Shown here: piece by piece, positions 53,292 through 62,280 of the stretch
Position numbering within the stretch: the first letter of the stretch is position 1
How the letters are laid out: every line of letters begins with the position of its first letter
NCBI GenBank assembly: GCA_041569895.1
Contig: JBFFXF010000001.1
Span: 1-64,000, forward strand
Source: JBFFXF01 sp041569895
GTDB lineage: Bacteria > Planctomycetota > UBA8108 > JACQVS01
DNA length: 64,000 nt
Direction: 5' to 3'
Notes under the pieces: generated by a model
The model's database searches: none
Seen by the model: only the letters and a program-made list of their open reading frames with translations
What the model was told of the DNA's origin: nothing
Position numbers and translations under genes: made by a program

Positions 53292-55211
53292 GTGCACGTC
53301 GTCACTCACCGTCGATCTCACGTCGCGCTTCACGTGCTGCTTCTCTGCGTCGCGCCGGTGGTGACGACCGCGCACGAGCACGCGCCGCGCGTCGTCTCGC
53401 CGCACAACGCGGACACGTACAGCATCAAGACCTTTGCGCGCTTTCACCGCTGGCGCGATCTGGAGGGCGACGCCAAGGTCTACGAGATCTACAAGTACCT
53501 GGTCGACCGCCGCACGGGGGTCTACCCGCTCGGCGTGCCGGCGCGCGAGGACGACGAGGCGCTCTACGACCTCCACGCGGTCCGAGATCCTGTCAAGCTG
53601 CTCAACGTCCACACCATCGGCCACTGCGGGACGCTCGGACCGATGATGGCCGGCCTGCTGCGTGACGCGGGAGTCGGGCCGACGCGCTCCGTCTTCATGC
53701 CCGGCTTCAACCACGTCGTCGCGGAGGTCTCCACCGGTGGCCGCTGGCACTACGTCGACCTCGATCTGCGCGGCGTGTTCCGTCGCGCCGACGGCACCCT
53801 CGCCTCGATGGAGGAGGCGGCGACGGATCCGTCGCTCTGGGAGGCGCCGAATTCGCCGCTCTTCTTCCCGCTCGACTCCCTGGAGAACGTCCGCCGCGCC
53901 TACGCGAAGGAGCGCGTCGAGCATCGCTACGGCGCGAGCACTGGCGGGCATGCGATGGACTTCGTCCTGCGGCAGGGCGAGATCCTGACTCGCTGGTGGG
54001 GGCCGCAGGGCGGTCGCTGGCACCACCATCCGTCCTACCACCGCCGCCCGTTCCCGCGCTCCATTATCGAGCGAGATCCTCCGGGGCCGAAATGCAAGCA
54101 CGCGAGCTTCTCGATGCACACGCACGGCAATGGGCGGTTCGTCTACTCCCCCGATCTGCGGCGAGGATCGAGCGACTTCGACGACGGCGTTCACCACGCG
54201 AGGAACGTCGCGCTGACCGACAGTGGGCTCGGACTCGAGAGGTCCGGTGAGGGATACGCCGTCTTCGAGGTACGTACGCCGTACATCATCGTCCCGAGAG
54301 TGGGCGAGCTCGAGACGACCGACGATGACCGCGAGGCCTCGGTCGTGTCCATCGACGCCTCCGGCGCTTCGCTCGAGCTCTCGACCGACAATGGCCTCTC
54401 CTGGATCCCCGTCGAGCGGCGTCCGACCGCTGGTCCGATCGACCTGACTCCCATGGTGAGCGGCTCCTACGGCTATCTCCTCAAGATCATCCTCGCGGGA
54501 GAGCCCGGCGAGGCGGTCGTCCGTTCTCTCTCGATCACGACGTGGGTGCAGCTGCACCCCGCGTCGCTGCCGTCGCTTCGCAGGGGACGGAATCGCATGA
54601 CGTACACGACGGGTGATCACCACGGTCTCGATTCGCACGTGCTCGAGATCCGACCGCACGGGTACGACCGTGAGGACGTCCTCAAGCACCTGAGCACGCC
54701 GGCGACGGACTTCGATCCGGAACGCGCCACCAGCCGGCTGCGGGGGCCGTTCGTCGTTCGCGTCCCGGCGCCCCCCGGGCTGCGCGTCGCGTGGTTCTCC
54801 GCGGGCGGGAGCTTTCGCGCCGGCGGAGCGGAGACCCGCAACTCGATGGCCTACGCGGTCGGGGAGAAGGGGGAGTTCACGACGTTCTACACCGCCGATC
54901 TCCCGTCCTACCACCGCTACTGGCACTACAACGACGACGTCGAGGTGCTGCTCGAGGAGCCCGCGCCGACCGTCTTCATCCGCTACGTCGGCGATCCGGC
55001 CGTCAACAACGTACGCGTCTACGCGCACTGCGTCCGCGACGGCGGCTGTCGATCGTCACCGGTGGTCATCACGCACGCGTGGACGGAGGACGGCGTGCGG
55101 AAGACGCACACCGCCAGGCTCGATGGTCCGGGCTCCTACGACGTGGTGGTCGAGGGCGAGCCGACCGACGACTTCATCGAGCTCTCGGTCCCGAGCGACC
55201 GAGCTCACTGA
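53292..55211 (+). CDS. Exported transglutaminase-like protein
   Basis: This 639-residue protein has a signal peptide (ALHVLLLCVAPVVTTAHEHA) from a GTG at 53292. A transglutaminase/protease-like core follows, with the expected triad: Cys in GHCGTLGPMMAGLL, His in FNHVVAEV and Asp in WHYVDLDLRGVF. The remaining 400 residues are beta-rich with no clear named domain (a sandwich-like middle and a Cys-containing end, AHCVRDGGC). Bacterial members of this fold are mostly peptidases or amide-bond-forming enzymes and some are inactive. Another in-frame GTG at 53205 is possible but lacks a signal sequence directly after it. The stop overlaps the convergent adaptor gene by 7 bases. Confidence 0.72.
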   Translation: MHVVTHRRSHVALHVLLLCVAPVVTTAHEHAPRVVSPHNADTYSIKTFARFHRWRDLEGDAKVYEIYKYLVDRRTGVYPLGVPAREDDEALYDLHAVRDPVKLLNVHTIGHCGTLGPMMAGLLRDAGVGPTRSVFMPGFNHVVAEVSTGGRWHYVDLDLRGVFRRADGTLASMEEAATDPSLWEAPNSPLFFPLDSLENVRRAYAKERVEHRYGASTGGHAMDFVLRQGEILTRWWGPQGGRWHHHPSYHRRPFPRSIIERDPPGPKCKHASFSMHTHGNGRFVYSPDLRRGSSDFDDGVHHARNVALTDSGLGLERSGEGYAVFEVRTPYIIVPRVGELETTDDDREASVVSIDASGASLELSTDNGLSWIPVERRPTAGPIDLTPMVSGSYGYLLKIILAGEPGEAVVRSLSITTWVQLHPASLPSLRRGRNRMTYTTGDHHGLDSHVLEIRPHGYDREDVLKHLSTPATDFDPERATSRLRGPFVVRVPAPPGLRVAWFSAGGSFRAGGAETRNSMAYAVGEKGEFTTFYTADLPSYHRYWHYNDDVEVLLEEPAPTVFIRYVGDPAVNNVRVYAHCVRDGGCRSSPVVITHAWTEDGVRKTHTARLDGPGSYDVVVEGEPTDDFIELSVPSDRAH

Positions 55212-56101
55212 CGCTCGAAGCTGACGCGGCAGGGCAGGCCGGGGACGAGGGGAGTCGTCTCGGGATTCGGGACCTCGAGGAGCACGCGGAACATGCCGGT
55301 GTCGACATCGACGAACGGGTCGACCCGCTTGACGCTCGACCGCGCCTCGAAGGGCTCCGGCAAGACCTCGAGGCGGATGGTCGCCGGGTGCCCGGGCTTC
55401 ACACGGCCGAACATCGCCACCGGGAGAGCGACCACCGCGCGCAGCGGATGGACGCGGGCGATCTGCAGGATCCGTGAGCGGTTGTGCCGCGTGACCAGCT
55501 CTCCGGGAGAGAGAAAGCGGCGCACGACGACGCCGTCGATCGGGCTCGTGATGGTGCGCCGATTGAGCGCCGCCTTCGCCCTGTCGAGCTCGAGCTTCGC
55601 CAGCCGCGCGTTCTCCCTCGCCTCCTCGACCAGGACCTCCGCGAGGGCCTTCTCGGTGCGGCTCCTCTCGAGCTCCTCGTGGGAGATCAGTCCCTCGGCG
55701 TTGAGCTTCTCGTCGTTCGCGAGCTTCGCCGTGTCGAACGCCAGTCGCGCCTCGCGTCGCCGCAGCGTGGCCGTGCTCTCCGCTCGCGCCTCCGCGAGCC
55801 GCAGGCTGGCGCGATCGACTTCCGAGTGCAGCCGCGCGACGACCTGTCCTTCATGGACGACGTCGCCGGGCTCGACCTCGACCGTCTCGAGCACGCCGCC
55901 GATGTCGGAGCCGATGTTGAGGGTCCGGGAGGCCTCGAGGATGCCGACGAACTCGTTCGGCCCGGCCTGCTCTCCGCGGCTGTAGGCGTGACCCGACAGC
56001 GGTGGAAACAGGTCGTCGTCCTGTCCCTGGACGATGCCCGCCGACAGCGCCAGGAGCGCCCAGGTCAGTCTGATTCTCGTGATCCGCCTTATCGGACTCA
56101 C
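55205..56101 (-). CDS. RND/HlyD-type periplasmic adaptor protein
   Basis: This 298-residue exported protein is a membrane-fusion/adaptor subunit. It has an N-terminal signal-type segment (LTWALLALSAGIVQGQ), a biotinyl-lipoyl-like half (LNIGSDIGGVLETVEVEPGDVVHEGQVVARL) and a long alpha-hairpin (about residues 110-170, Ala/Glu/Arg-rich). The other lipoyl half is ITSPIDGVVVRRFLSPGELV, with a beta-barrel (VVALPVAMFGRVKPGHPATI) after it. Such proteins bridge an inner-membrane pump and an outer-membrane channel, but no RND pump, ABC or TolC gene is present nearby. GTG at 56101 has GGAGGAGG about ten bases upstream. It converges with the transglutaminase gene and is divergent from the histidine kinase. 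Confidence 0.83.
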   Translation of the reverse strand: MSPIRRITRIRLTWALLALSAGIVQGQDDDLFPPLSGHAYSRGEQAGPNEFVGILEASRTLNIGSDIGGVLETVEVEPGDVVHEGQVVARLHSEVDRASLRLAEARAESTATLRRREARLAFDTAKLANDEKLNAEGLISHEELERSRTEKALAEVLVEEARENARLAKLELDRAKAALNRRTITSPIDGVVVRRFLSPGELVTRHNRSRILQIARVHPLRAVVALPVAMFGRVKPGHPATIRLEVLPEPFEARSSVKRVDPFVDVDTGMFRVLLEVPNPETTPLVPGLPCRVSFERQ

Positions 56102-56305
56102 CGCTCCGCCTCCTCCGATCGCTTTCGATGGAATGTCCCCATTCTCATATCGTGCGTGCTCGCCCGCGCGCTTGAGACCATCGTGGACGCACCGCGCCGG
56201 GTGGAGCTTCAGGCGGTGGCTCTTCCGGCCGAACACATCGAGTACACCTTCTGGTTTTCTCCTGTGTGACTTCCCCGTGAAGGAAGCTCCGGGCAGCCGC
56301 CACCG

Positions 56306-58108
56306 ATGAGACGATTCTCTCCCGCGTTTCGACTCGCCTTCGGCCTCACCATGCTGAGCATCAGCCTGCTCCTCGCGGGCGACCTGCTCGGCGTCTTTCC
56401 CAGGTACTACGACCACCTGATCGGCTATCGGAAGAAGTTCTGCGAGTCCCTCGCGCTTCACTTCTCGCTCGCCGCCGAGCGGCGCGACGTCGGCTCGGTG
56501 CGACGCTTGCTCGAGGCGGTCGTCGAGCGCAACCCGGATGTCATCGGGGCGACGATCGTGCGCTCGGACGGCCTCGTGGTGGCGCGCGCCGGCACGGTTC
56601 CAGAGTCGCTCCGGGCCGTGGATCCCGAGGGCGAGCCGAAGTCGAGCTCCGGCAAGGTGCGCGTTCCGATATACTACGGGCCGGCGCCGTGGGGCGCGGT
56701 GGACGTCCTCTTCGACGCGCCGTTCGGGACCGGCGTCCTCGGGCTGTGGCTCGGTCCGTTCGCGCGTCTCGCAGGCTTCCTGGCCCTGACCAGCTTCGGG
56801 GCCTACTTCCTCTTCCTGCGCAGGTCCCTGCGTCACCTCGACCCCATGGCGGTGGTGCCGGCGCGTGTCCGGAGCACGCTGGACATCCTCGCAGAGGGCG
56901 TGATCCTGGTCGACCACACGGGCGTCATCGTGCTCGCCAACTCGAGCTTCGCCGAGATCGTCGGTGAGCCCGCGGAGGGACTGGTCGGGAGGGACGCTGG
57001 CGATTTCGACTGGGTGGCGAGCGCGGCGAGCCAGAAGAACGGATTCCCCTGGCAGCAGGCGATATCCCACGGCAGCGTGCTGATCCGCGTCCCGCTCAAG
57101 CTCAGGGCGGGGAAGGGCACGCGCTCGCTGGCGGTGAACGCGTGTCCGATCCTCGGCGAGAGGGACAGGGTCCAGGGCGCGGTGGCCACGTTCGAGGACA
57201 TGACGCGTGTCGAGCGGACGAACGACCAGTTGAGCCGCACCGTCACGCTCCTGAAGAAGTCACGCGATGAGGTCGACCGGAAGAACCGCGATCTCGAGGC
57301 GACCAACCGCCACATCGAGGCCAAGGTCGAAGAGCGCACGGCGGAGCTGCAGAGAAGCAAGGAGGAGGCCGAGGCGGCGAGCCGCGCGAAGTCGATCTTC
57401 CTCGCGAACATCTCGCACGAGCTGCGCACGCCGATGCACGCAGTGCTGAGCTTCTCGCAGTTCGGCATGCGCAAGATCGACAGCGCCGAAAAGGACAAGC
57501 TGCTCGGCTACTTCGAGAAGATCAACGACAGCGGAAAGAACTTGTTGACGCTTCTCGACGACCTCCTCGACCTCTCGAAGCTCCACGCCGGCAAGATGAC
57601 CTACGACATGCAGGAAGCGGACATCATGGGCGTCGTCGATTCGGTGGTCTCGGAGCTGCAGCAGATGGCGGCCGCCAAGGCGATTCATGTCGACGTCGTC
57701 GAGCCGGACCTCGAGACCAGGCTCATCATCGATGAGTTCCGGATCGCGCAGGTCGTCCGGAACGTCCTGGCGAACGCGATCAAGTTCTCGCGCGAGAAGG
57801 GCGTCATCATGATCTCCTTCGGCAGCGGCACGATCGAGATCGGCTCGCGCACGATCGACAGTCTGGAAGTCTCGGTCGCGGACGAGGGCATCGGGATCCC
57901 GCCGGAGGAGCTCGAGCAGATCTTCGAGCCCTTCACCCAGAGCGCGCGGACGGAGACCGGAGCGGGCGGCACCGGCCTCGGCCTGCCGATCTGTCGAGAG
58001 ATCCTCAAGGCGCATCACGGCTGGATTCGCGCCCGCAACCGCGCCGAGAGGGGCGCGGTGGTGACGTTCGCCCTCCCGCTGGTCCCGATGCACGACCTCG
58101 CCCGCTGA
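56306..58108 (+). CDS. Membrane PAS-containing hybrid-less histidine kinase
   Basis: This 600-residue sensor kinase has two membrane segments (about residues 8-28 and 150-172) around a 120-residue periplasmic domain. A PAS domain follows (about 190-300: LDILAEGVILVDHTGVIVLANSSF, AEIVGEPAEGLVGRD). A coiled coil (VEERTAELQRSKEEAEAASRAKS) leads to HisKA with SHELRTP and to HATPase (N-box NVLANAIKFS, DEGIGI, GTGLGL). No receiver domain and no response-regulator gene are adjacent, so it is an orphan kinase. It is divergent from the adaptor gene by 204 bases. Ligand is unknown. The ATG at 56306 is the first in frame. Confidence 0.88.
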   Translation: MRRFSPAFRLAFGLTMLSISLLLAGDLLGVFPRYYDHLIGYRKKFCESLALHFSLAAERRDVGSVRRLLEAVVERNPDVIGATIVRSDGLVVARAGTVPESLRAVDPEGEPKSSSGKVRVPIYYGPAPWGAVDVLFDAPFGTGVLGLWLGPFARLAGFLALTSFGAYFLFLRRSLRHLDPMAVVPARVRSTLDILAEGVILVDHTGVIVLANSSFAEIVGEPAEGLVGRDAGDFDWVASAASQKNGFPWQQAISHGSVLIRVPLKLRAGKGTRSLAVNACPILGERDRVQGAVATFEDMTRVERTNDQLSRTVTLLKKSRDEVDRKNRDLEATNRHIEAKVEERTAELQRSKEEAEAASRAKSIFLANISHELRTPMHAVLSFSQFGMRKIDSAEKDKLLGYFEKINDSGKNLLTLLDDLLDLSKLHAGKMTYDMQEADIMGVVDSVVSELQQMAAAKAIHVDVVEPDLETRLIIDEFRIAQVVRNVLANAIKFSREKGVIMISFGSGTIEIGSRTIDSLEVSVADEGIGIPPEELEQIFEPFTQSARTETGAGGTGLGLPICREILKAHHGWIRARNRAERGAVVTFALPLVPMHDLAR

Positions 58109-58137
58109 GGTCCGGGGGCCCGCCGGCTCCCGTCGTT

Positions 58138-58953
58138 TCACCCCTCCGACGTTCGTAATGTATTGAGAAACGCCTCGATCTTCTCGGCGTACTCGGGATC
58201 GACCCAGATCGGGTCGTTGTGGTCGGCGCCGCGCACGACGAGCCACTCCTTCGGCTCCGGCGCGGCCTCGAACAGCGCGCGGCCGAGGCGCATCGGGATG
58301 ATGGTGTCGCGCTCGCCGTGGATCATCAGCAGCGGGCAACGGAGGCGCTCGATCCGCGCGCGACACTCGAAACGGTCCCACATCATGAGACGGACGGGGA
58401 GAAACGGATAGGCGCTGGCGGCGATGTCGACCGCGGACGTGAAGCCCGACTGCAGGATCAGTCCGGCGGGCGGGTGGCGCACTGCGAGCTCGACGGCGAC
58501 GCCGCATCCGAGCGACTCGCCGAGGTAGACGAGTGCTCCGGGCGCCCGCGCCGCGAGCCACGCGACGGTCGCATCGGCGTCGCGGAAGAGCCCGCGCTCG
58601 GTGGGGGCGCCGCCGCTGCCGCCGTAGCCGCGGTAGTCGAGGCAGAAGACGCCGAACCCGAGATCGTGGAGTTGCACCATCCACGGCAGTCGGTTGCCGC
58701 GGTGCCCGGCGTTGCCGTGAAAGATGACGATCGTCGGCGGCCGCGCCCCGGGCCAGTGCCACGCGGCGAGTCGCACACCGTCGGCGGTGACGAGCTCGAC
58801 CTCCTCGAGGCCGCGGAACCGCTCGCCGGCGGGAAGCGGTACCGGTGAACGGTCGGGGAAGTACTGGAGTTGCCGCTGGAGGAAGAAGGCAAACGCGGTC
58901 AGGGCGCCGTAGATCAGAACCGCCCCCAGGAGGAGGCGCAAGAGAAGGTCCAT
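58138..58953 (-). CDS. Membrane-anchored alpha/beta hydrolase (ABHD13/17-like)
   Basis: This 271-residue protein has an N-terminal membrane anchor (LLLRLLLGAVLIYGALTAFAFF) and an alpha/beta hydrolase fold. It has the oxyanion/NAGH region FHGNAGHRGNR, YRGYGGSGG, the nucleophile elbow GESLGCG (Ser), the acid in HGERDTIIP and the His in GADHNDP. This is the ABHD13/BEM46-type group of serine hydrolases. The ATG at 58953 has GGAGGAGG-like DNA upstream and places the anchor at the start. It lies 30 bases from the kinase gene's end, convergent. Substrate is unknown. Confidence 0.8.
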   Translation of the reverse strand: MDLLLRLLLGAVLIYGALTAFAFFLQRQLQYFPDRSPVPLPAGERFRGLEEVELVTADGVRLAAWHWPGARPPTIVIFHGNAGHRGNRLPWMVQLHDLGFGVFCLDYRGYGGSGGAPTERGLFRDADATVAWLAARAPGALVYLGESLGCGVAVELAVRHPPAGLILQSGFTSAVDIAASAYPFLPVRLMMWDRFECRARIERLRCPLLMIHGERDTIIPMRLGRALFEAAPEPKEWLVVRGADHNDPIWVDPEYAEKIEAFLNTLRTSEG

Positions 58954-59198
58954 CGAGGGATACCTGGAGAGCTCACGCGTCGGTGTCGGGGCCTGTTCCG
59001 AGGTCCTCGCCGGTCGAGTGGCGCATGTGGTACTCGAGCGTGCCGGCGATTTCAAGGCCGACCGCACCGCTCCACGCCGCTTGTCTTGCGTCCGCCGGTG
59101 CCGGTAGAATCGGCTCGCTGTCGGACGACCGACGGTAAATAAAGAACCTCAGGGGCTCGGAAAGAGAGCCAGGGAACCCGAAAGACGCGGGAGGCGAC

Positions 59199-60500
59199 AT
59201 GAATCACCCTGCACCGGACCGCACGACGACGCGACGCGACTTCCTGCAGCGGGGCCTGGCGGCGGGCGCCCTGGTCGCCGCCCCGGCTCTCCTTCGCGGT
59301 GGACCGCCTCCCTCGGAGCGGGTGCGGGTCGGGCACATCGGGCTCGGCGGACGCGGCAGCTCGCTCCTGGCGCAGTCCCTGAAGACCTCCGACGTCGATG
59401 TCCTCGCGGTGTGCGATGTCGATCGGAGCCACCTCGACCGCGCCGTCGCCAGCGTCGGCAAGGGCGCGGCGGCGACCACCGACTACCGGAGGGTGCTCGA
59501 TCGCGGCGACATCGACGCGGTGATCGTCGCCACCCCCGACCACTGGCACGCCCTCGTCACGATCCAGGCGTGCGCCGCCGGCAAGGACGTCTACGTCGAG
59601 AAGCCCCTCTGCACCTTCGTGGCGGAGGGACGCCAGATGGTCGACGTTGCGCGCAAGCACGGTCGCATGGTGCAGGTCGGCATCAACCATCGCTCCGCGG
59701 AGTACATTCGCGAGATCGTCGAGATCATCCGCTCCGGCCGCATCGGCAAGGTCTCCGAGGTGAAGACCTGGATGTGGGAGAATCGGTTCAAGAAGCGGAC
59801 CGCGCCCTCGGCGCCTCCGGCGCACCTCGATTACGATCGCTGGCTCGGCCCGGCTCCGCGCGTGCCGTACCACCCCGACCGCGTCCACTTCAACTTCCGC
59901 TGGTGTCTCGACTACGCCGGCGGCTACATGACCGACTGGGGCGTCCACATGATGAACGTCGTGACGTTCGCGATGGACGTCGATCACAAGGGGCCGAAAT
60001 CCGTCCGGGCGACCGGCCGTCCCTACGACGACAACCTCTACGACTTCCCGCGCACCATGGAGGCGCGCTGGGAGTTCGAGGACCCCGGCTTCACGCTGAC
60101 GTGGACGCAACCGGCGACCGGTGGCGACGTCCTCCCGGGAGAGCGCTACGGCATGACGTTCTACGGCGAGGCGGGGCAGCTGCGGACGAAGTTCGGCGGG
60201 CACGCCTTCTGGGTCGACGGCAAGGAGGCGCCGCTGCCCGAGCCGGCGCGCACCGTCGACGTGCCGCGCAGTCCGGGGCACTTCCGCGACTGGCTCGACT
60301 CGATCCGGTCACGAGAGCTGCCGATCGCCGACGTCGAGATCGGCCACCGCACGACCGCGCTCTGCGTCCTCGGAAACATCGCGCTCTTCACCGGTCGTCC
60401 CCTCGAGTGGGACTGGAAGCGCGAGCGTTTCATCGACGACCGTCACGCCGACGCGATGCTGGGTCGCGACGACCGCGAGCCGTACCGGCGCCCCTCGTGA
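59199..60500 (+). CDS. Tat-exported Gfo/Idh/MocA-family oxidoreductase
   Basis: This 433-residue protein starts with a twin-arginine signal (TTRRDFLQRGLAAGALVAAPALL). A Rossmann domain follows (VGHIGLGGRGSSLL, VCDVDRS, ATPDHWHALV) with the family motif EKPLC. The C-terminal domain has GVHMMNVVTFAMD and a W-rich end. Export of a folded, NAD(P)-containing enzyme by Tat is the standard picture in Planctomycetota, where such genes are numerous; the sugar substrate is unknown. The ATG at 59199 has GGGAGGCG six bases upstream. Its stop overlaps the start of the NUDIX-MBL gene (GTGA), so the two are coupled. Confidence 0.88.
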   Translation: MNHPAPDRTTTRRDFLQRGLAAGALVAAPALLRGGPPPSERVRVGHIGLGGRGSSLLAQSLKTSDVDVLAVCDVDRSHLDRAVASVGKGAAATTDYRRVLDRGDIDAVIVATPDHWHALVTIQACAAGKDVYVEKPLCTFVAEGRQMVDVARKHGRMVQVGINHRSAEYIREIVEIIRSGRIGKVSEVKTWMWENRFKKRTAPSAPPAHLDYDRWLGPAPRVPYHPDRVHFNFRWCLDYAGGYMTDWGVHMMNVVTFAMDVDHKGPKSVRATGRPYDDNLYDFPRTMEARWEFEDPGFTLTWTQPATGGDVLPGERYGMTFYGEAGQLRTKFGGHAFWVDGKEAPLPEPARTVDVPRSPGHFRDWLDSIRSRELPIADVEIGHRTTALCVLGNIALFTGRPLEWDWKRERFIDDRHADAMLGRDDREPYRRPS

Positions 60501-61834
60501 TCCGCCAGGCGGCGAGCGTCGTCCTCTGGCGCGACCGCGGCGCTCTCGAGGTGTTTCTCGTCGAGCGCGCCCGGCGTCTGGCCTTCTTCGGCGGCTACCA
60601 CGCATTCCCCGGCGGCGCCATCGAGCCGGGTGATGTCGACCTGCAAGCGTGCGCCGTGCGCGAGGTACGCGAGGAGACCGGCGTGCGACTCGATCCCGCC
60701 GCGCTGCGACCGATCACGCGTCTGGTCACGCCGTGCTTCTCGCGAGTGCGCTTCGACACGCGCTTCTTCCTCGCGAGGACCGACCGCGAGCCACGAGTCA
60801 CCGGCGGCGAGCTCGCCGCGGGAGCGTGGCGAAGACCCGCCGACGTGATGGCCGCCTGGCGTCGCGGCGACCTGTTGCTCGCGCCGCCGGCGATCGCCGT
60901 CCTGCGCGAGCTCGAGCGCGCCGGGGACGACCTCGACACGGCGGTCGACGCGCTCTCGGCGCTGCCGCCCGAGTACGAGGGCTCGGGTCTGGCGATCCCC
61001 TGGACCGCGGGCTACGAGCTCCTCCCGCTGCGCTGCGAGCCGCTGCCGCCCGAGCTGCCGATGAGCACGATGCTCGTCGGCTGGAACCGCTTCATCGTCA
61101 TCGACCCTGGAACGCAGGGAGCCGCCGAGCGCGAGCACCTCATCGAGGCGGTGGGCCGCCGCATCGACTCGGACGACCGTCTCGAGGCCATCGTCCTGAC
61201 CCATCACCACGTCGACCATGTCGCCGCGCTCGACCCGCTCCTCGAGCGGTTCCCCGCGCCGGTCTGGGCCCACCGGATCACCGGCGAGCTGCTCTCTCTC
61301 GCGCTCGATCGCGAGCTCGACGACGGCGACCGCATCGAGCTCGGCGACGACCCGGCTGGCGAGCCGGGATGGGAGCTCGAGTGCGTCTTCACGCCGGGAC
61401 ACGCCGCCGGTCACCCGGCGCTGCACGACCCGAGACATCGCGCGCTCGTCGCCGGTGACCTCGTCTCGACCGCCGTGAGCATGTACGTCGGCTCGCCGGG
61501 CGGGCATCTCGGCACCTACTTCGAGTCGCTCGAACGCATCCGCGCGCTCGACGCGGCGATCCTCTATCCGTCACACGGCATGCCGACGATCAGCGCCCGC
61601 CAGCTGATCGATCGCACCATCAAACATCGCAAGGCGCGCCTCGACGAGATCGAGCGCCTGGTCGCGGAGCGGGGGGAGATCGACGTCCCGACCGTGGCGG
61701 CGACGGTGTACCAGGACGTCCCGCCGCGGTTCGAGGACTTTTACCATCGGGCCGCGAGAGCGTCGCTCGAGTATCTGGTCGAGACGGGGAGGGTCGTCGC
61801 AGCAGGTGCCGACCGCTTCAGGCCGACAGACTGA
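60497..61834 (+). CDS. NUDIX - metallo-beta-lactamase fold fusion hydrolase
   Basis: This 445-residue cytoplasmic protein has an N-terminal NUDIX domain with a NUDIX box (GGAIEPGD...CAVREVREETGV, about residues 35-62). The C-terminal domain is a metallo-beta-lactamase fold with the motifs THHHVDHVAAL, GHAAGHPAL, AGDLVST and YPSHGMP. A C-terminal winged-helix-like segment resembles LACTB2-type nucleases. Each half should be a metal-dependent hydrolase. NUDIX enzymes act on nucleoside-diphosphate-linked compounds, and the MBL half may act on RNA, thioesters or other esters. The GTG at 60497 overlaps the upstream stop. It shares an operon with the Gfo/Idh oxidoreductase. Confidence 0.82.
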   Translation: MIRQAASVVLWRDRGALEVFLVERARRLAFFGGYHAFPGGAIEPGDVDLQACAVREVREETGVRLDPAALRPITRLVTPCFSRVRFDTRFFLARTDREPRVTGGELAAGAWRRPADVMAAWRRGDLLLAPPAIAVLRELERAGDDLDTAVDALSALPPEYEGSGLAIPWTAGYELLPLRCEPLPPELPMSTMLVGWNRFIVIDPGTQGAAEREHLIEAVGRRIDSDDRLEAIVLTHHHVDHVAALDPLLERFPAPVWAHRITGELLSLALDRELDDGDRIELGDDPAGEPGWELECVFTPGHAAGHPALHDPRHRALVAGDLVSTAVSMYVGSPGGHLGTYFESLERIRALDAAILYPSHGMPTISARQLIDRTIKHRKARLDEIERLVAERGEIDVPTVAATVYQDVPPRFEDFYHRAARASLEYLVETGRVVAAGADRFRPTD

Positions 61835-61883
61835 CCGCGGTTCCCTGGGCTGTCCTCGGTGTGCTCGTGCCATCGTTTCAAAA

Positions 61884-62209
61884 ACGTACCCGTACCCGTA
61901 CCCGTTCCCGTTCCCGTTCCCGTCCCCGTGCCCGCGCCCGTCCCCGTGCCCGCGCCCGTGCCCGTGCCCGTTCCCGTCCTCGAGGGCTCTGGTATCGGAG
62001 TCCGATGACCGACTCCGATACCGATGGCCGATACCGATACCGATTCCGAGGACAGAGATCAGAGTCCGTTGATGGAGACCGCGCTCGAGACAGACGCGCT
62101 GACCGCTTCTTGCTTCAATCTGCGTAATCTGCGTTCCCGTCCCCGTCGGACTTCGGCCGCGCCTTCGAGACCGAGGATGAGACCGAGGACGAGGACGAGG
62201 ACGAGGACG
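61884..62209. repeat. Most complete modular array of the window
   Basis: Between two convergent genes the sequence runs: about sixteen CCCGTN hexamers (61884-61978); TCCGAN hexamers (61994-62049); AGAGATCAGAG (62050-62066); a partly unique spacer; the unit TTCAATCTGCGTAATCTGCG and following TTCCC (62112-62140); and GAGGAC/GAGACC hexamers (62168-62209). The order is shared with 47441-47707 and, inverted, with 26095-26440. No gene is present in 61835-62280. Confidence 0.93.
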
Positions 62210-62249
62210 AAAGAAAACGGAGCGAGCTGGCAAATGCCGGCTCGCTCCG
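62209..62249 (-). terminator. Intrinsic terminator of the dockerin-type gene
   Basis: On the minus strand CGGAGCGAGC and GCTCGCTCCG form a ten-pair stem, extended by G-T and GGCA/TGCC pairs to about fifteen pairs with a tiny loop. It is followed by TTTTCTTTC. It starts 32 bases after the stop of the gene at 62281. This is the clearest terminator in the window. Confidence 0.85.
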
Positions 62250-62280
62250 TGGTCTCGCAACGATCGCCCTTACCCGACGA

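Noticed and set aside
61884..62209. CRISPR-like array
   Set aside because: Units are contiguous six-base repeats with no spacers and no cas genes are present.
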